In this document: piece by piece, positions 12,986 to 14,123 of the stretch
Position numbering within the stretch: position 1 is the stretch's first letter
Layout: each line of letters opens with the position of its first letter
Assembly (NCBI GenBank): GCA_016303195.1
Contig: JAEDMD010000026.1
Coordinates: forward strand, 1-14,123
Length of the DNA stretch: 14,123 nt
Origin: Oscillospiraceae bacterium
GTDB lineage: Bacteria > Bacillota > Clostridia > Oscillospirales > Ruminococcaceae
Direction: 5' to 3'
Made by a program: the position numbers and the translations under genes
Notes under the pieces: model-generated
The model's database searches: none
What the model was told of the DNA's origin: nothing
The model's input: only the letters and a program-made list of their open reading frames with translations

Positions 12986-13195
12986 ATGTGGCAGTATGAG
13001 AAAAAATTGCAGTATCCCGTCAATATAAAAACTCCAAACGCAAAGCTGGCAAAGGTGATAATATCACAGTTGGGCGGACCTGACGGCGAACTTGCCGCAT
13101 CTCTGCGCTATCTTAATCAGCGCTATGTCATGCCGTATGCGGAAGTCAAGGGACTGCTTACTGATATTGGTACAGAAGAATCTGTCCATCAATGA
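12986..13195 (+). pseudogene. cotJC: CotJC, 5' fragment (manganese-catalase-like coat protein) interrupted by an element
   Basis: The start MWQYEKKLQYPV and the run GGPDGELAASLRYLNQRY (30-47) to LLTDIGTEE (57-65) are unmistakable CotJC. The family is about 190 residues long, and here the frame ends after 69 residues. Similarity stops around codon 65 (13180); the last residues SVHQ then TGA do not continue the usual helix, although the His may still be the native metal ligand, so the junction lies between about 13180 and 13190. A serine recombinase gene begins its reverse reading 20 nt further on. The break therefore most likely marks one end of an integrated element. The rest of cotJC should lie beyond the right edge. 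AAGGAG precedes the ATG at a good distance. Confidence 0.85.
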
Positions 13196-14123
13196 TATAC
13201 ATGATATGCAACACTTTAAATCAGCGTAATAGCGATAGAAAAAGGGACAGGATGCCATTTATCTCTTATCTCGGTTTCACGATAGTAGGTCATATCCTTG
13301 ACTACCGCTTTCAGCAGGCAGTTTTTTTCTTCTGCGGATGCTGCCTTTTTTTCCATTACTGCTACGGCTTCCTGCAATGCAACGAGCTTCTGCTTATAGT
13401 CAGTGACCGAAACTTCATTTTTAGCAGCATCTTCCAAAGCTGACATAAGTTCGGTTCTCCTTTTTGACAGTATCTCATTTCGCTTTACAAATACTTCGCT
13501 TGTATATATACCTTGTTCGAGAAATTCATAAAGCCGTTCTTGCTGAGTTTCAAGTGCATTAAGTTCTTTCTTGAGTACAGATGTAATGCTTTTCTGTATG
13601 TTAGGTGGACTTTTTTCACCGTTTTTCAGCATTTCTTTCATATCAGCCATAAGCTCCTTCAGGGCTTTAACGACCTCCGCTTCAACCTCAGCATATGTTG
13701 CAGATCTGTTCCCACATCTTGTCTGGTACGCACAGTGTAGTCTCGGCTCACAGTTTTTGTGCGGCTGGTATATCATAGGCCTGCCGCAGGAACAATGCAT
13801 TATACCTGCGAAAGGATTGGTTAGTTTCTTGCTCGCCTTTACCTTTGGCATACTGCCGAAACGTTCAAGGGAAGCATTAAAGGTGTCCTCAGAGATAATG
13901 GCTTCATGCTTGCCGTCAACGAGTATCAGATCCTCACGCTTTGCCTTCGGACGTGAAGCGGTTATTATTCCGTCCTCATATTTTTTTACTGTTTTTCTCC
14001 AGTTCCAGCGTATCTTTCCGATATAAACAGGATTTTTCAGCATATCTCTTATGCTTGCACTGCTCCACAGCTTGGACTTTCTCGGCATGATATGCATATC
14101 ATTCAGGCGATTGGCGATGGAAG
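13181..14123. mobile_element. Left end of an integrated element inside cotJC
   Basis: The region from the cotJC break to the edge of the window holds a large serine recombinase pointing back toward cotJC and nothing else recognisable. Serine recombinases integrate phages, conjugative elements and sporulation 'skin' elements at short core sequences, and their gene normally lies next to one attachment site. The attachment half-site would lie around 13180-13215. Element type and size cannot be judged because the rest is outside the window. Confidence 0.7.
13216..14123 (-). CDS. Large serine recombinase, C-terminal part (runs off the window)
   Basis: The frame stays open to the right edge: eight codons before the first internal ATG (14097) read SIANRLND, the expected lead-in to the Recombinase domain, so the true start and the catalytic N-terminal resolvase domain lie outside. 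Seen from the edge: the Recombinase domain (WSSASIRDMLKNPVYIGKIRW, then KHEAIISEDTF), a zinc ribbon with CSCG and CAYQTRCGNR, and a long charged coiled coil of about 100 residues that controls subunit interaction and direction of recombination. The protein would perform site-specific integration and excision by a serine-DNA intermediate. It is convergent with cotJC and 20 nt from its broken end. The visible part is intact, without stops or frameshifts. Confidence 0.9.
   Translation of the reverse strand, partial: SIANRLNDMHIMPRKSKLWSSASIRDMLKNPVYIGKIRWNWRKTVKKYEDGIITASRPKAKREDLILVDGKHEAIISEDTFNASLERFGSMPKVKASKKLTNPFAGIMHCSCGRPMIYQPHKNCEPRLHCAYQTRCGNRSATYAEVEAEVVKALKELMADMKEMLKNGEKSPPNIQKSITSVLKKELNALETQQERLYEFLEQGIYTSEVFVKRNEILSKRRTELMSALEDAAKNEVSVTDYKQKLVALQEAVAVMEKKAASAEEKNCLLKAVVKDMTYYRETEIRDKWHPVPFSIAITLI

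Noticed and set aside
1..14123. CRISPR array, tRNA or rRNA genes
   Set aside because: No regularly spaced direct repeats and no cloverleaf or rRNA core sequences were seen on either strand.

Overview
The window looks like a chromosome segment of an anaerobic, endospore-forming clostridial Firmicute, most likely Ruminococcus/Oscillospiraceae-like. The reasons are a ferredoxin-dependent 2-oxoacid oxidoreductase, a cotJABC spore-coat operon, strong AGGAGG-type ribosome binding sites, consensus sigma-A promoters and moderate GC. The species is inference.

Layout. (1) 1-4800, minus strand: a sulfur-amino-acid operon reading right to left, namely leader peptide, SAM-dependent methyltransferase, cystathionine gamma-lyase type enzyme (mccB-like), cystathionine beta-synthase/O-acetylserine sulfhydrylase type enzyme (mccA-like) and a LysR regulator. 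It is followed, from its own promoter, by a porG-porD 2-oxoacid:ferredoxin oxidoreductase operon that runs off the left edge. (2) 4800-5060: a regulatory region between divergent promoters. (3) 5061-8135, plus strand: a short leader peptide and an SsuABC/TauABC-like ABC importer (binding lipoprotein, ATPase, permease). The binding-protein gene has an in-frame TAA. (4) 8227-9375, minus strand: a leucine-rich-repeat protein bracketed by two zinc ribbons. (5) 9603-12370, plus strand: a membrane PAS-GGDEF diguanylate cyclase followed by an EAL phosphodiesterase. (6) 12483-13195, plus strand: cotJA, cotJB and only the first third of cotJC. (7) 13216-14123, minus strand: the C-terminal part of a large serine recombinase, so an integrated element appears to interrupt cotJC.

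The most interesting system is the control of the sulfur locus. The cysteine operon has a 120-140 nt leader encoding a 27-residue peptide with a CCCMCC cysteine run. A 12-bp antiterminator (with one bulged base) can form, and it is mutually exclusive with a 10-bp terminator hairpin followed by seven U. This is the architecture of a classical transcription attenuator, here apparently sensing charged Cys-tRNA. The divergent transporter has its own 16-residue leader peptide ending RCCD-stop. Three promoters (cysteine operon, transporter, por operon) each carry an ATA(A/G)G-N5-(A/T)TCTAT box upstream of the -35 in the same orientation, the pattern expected if the operon's own LysR protein controls all three. 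Together they suggest a local cysteine regulon with two control tiers: a LysR activator at initiation and cysteine-codon leader peptides after initiation. The por link may reflect disposal of 2-oxobutyrate, a product of cystathionine gamma-lyase.
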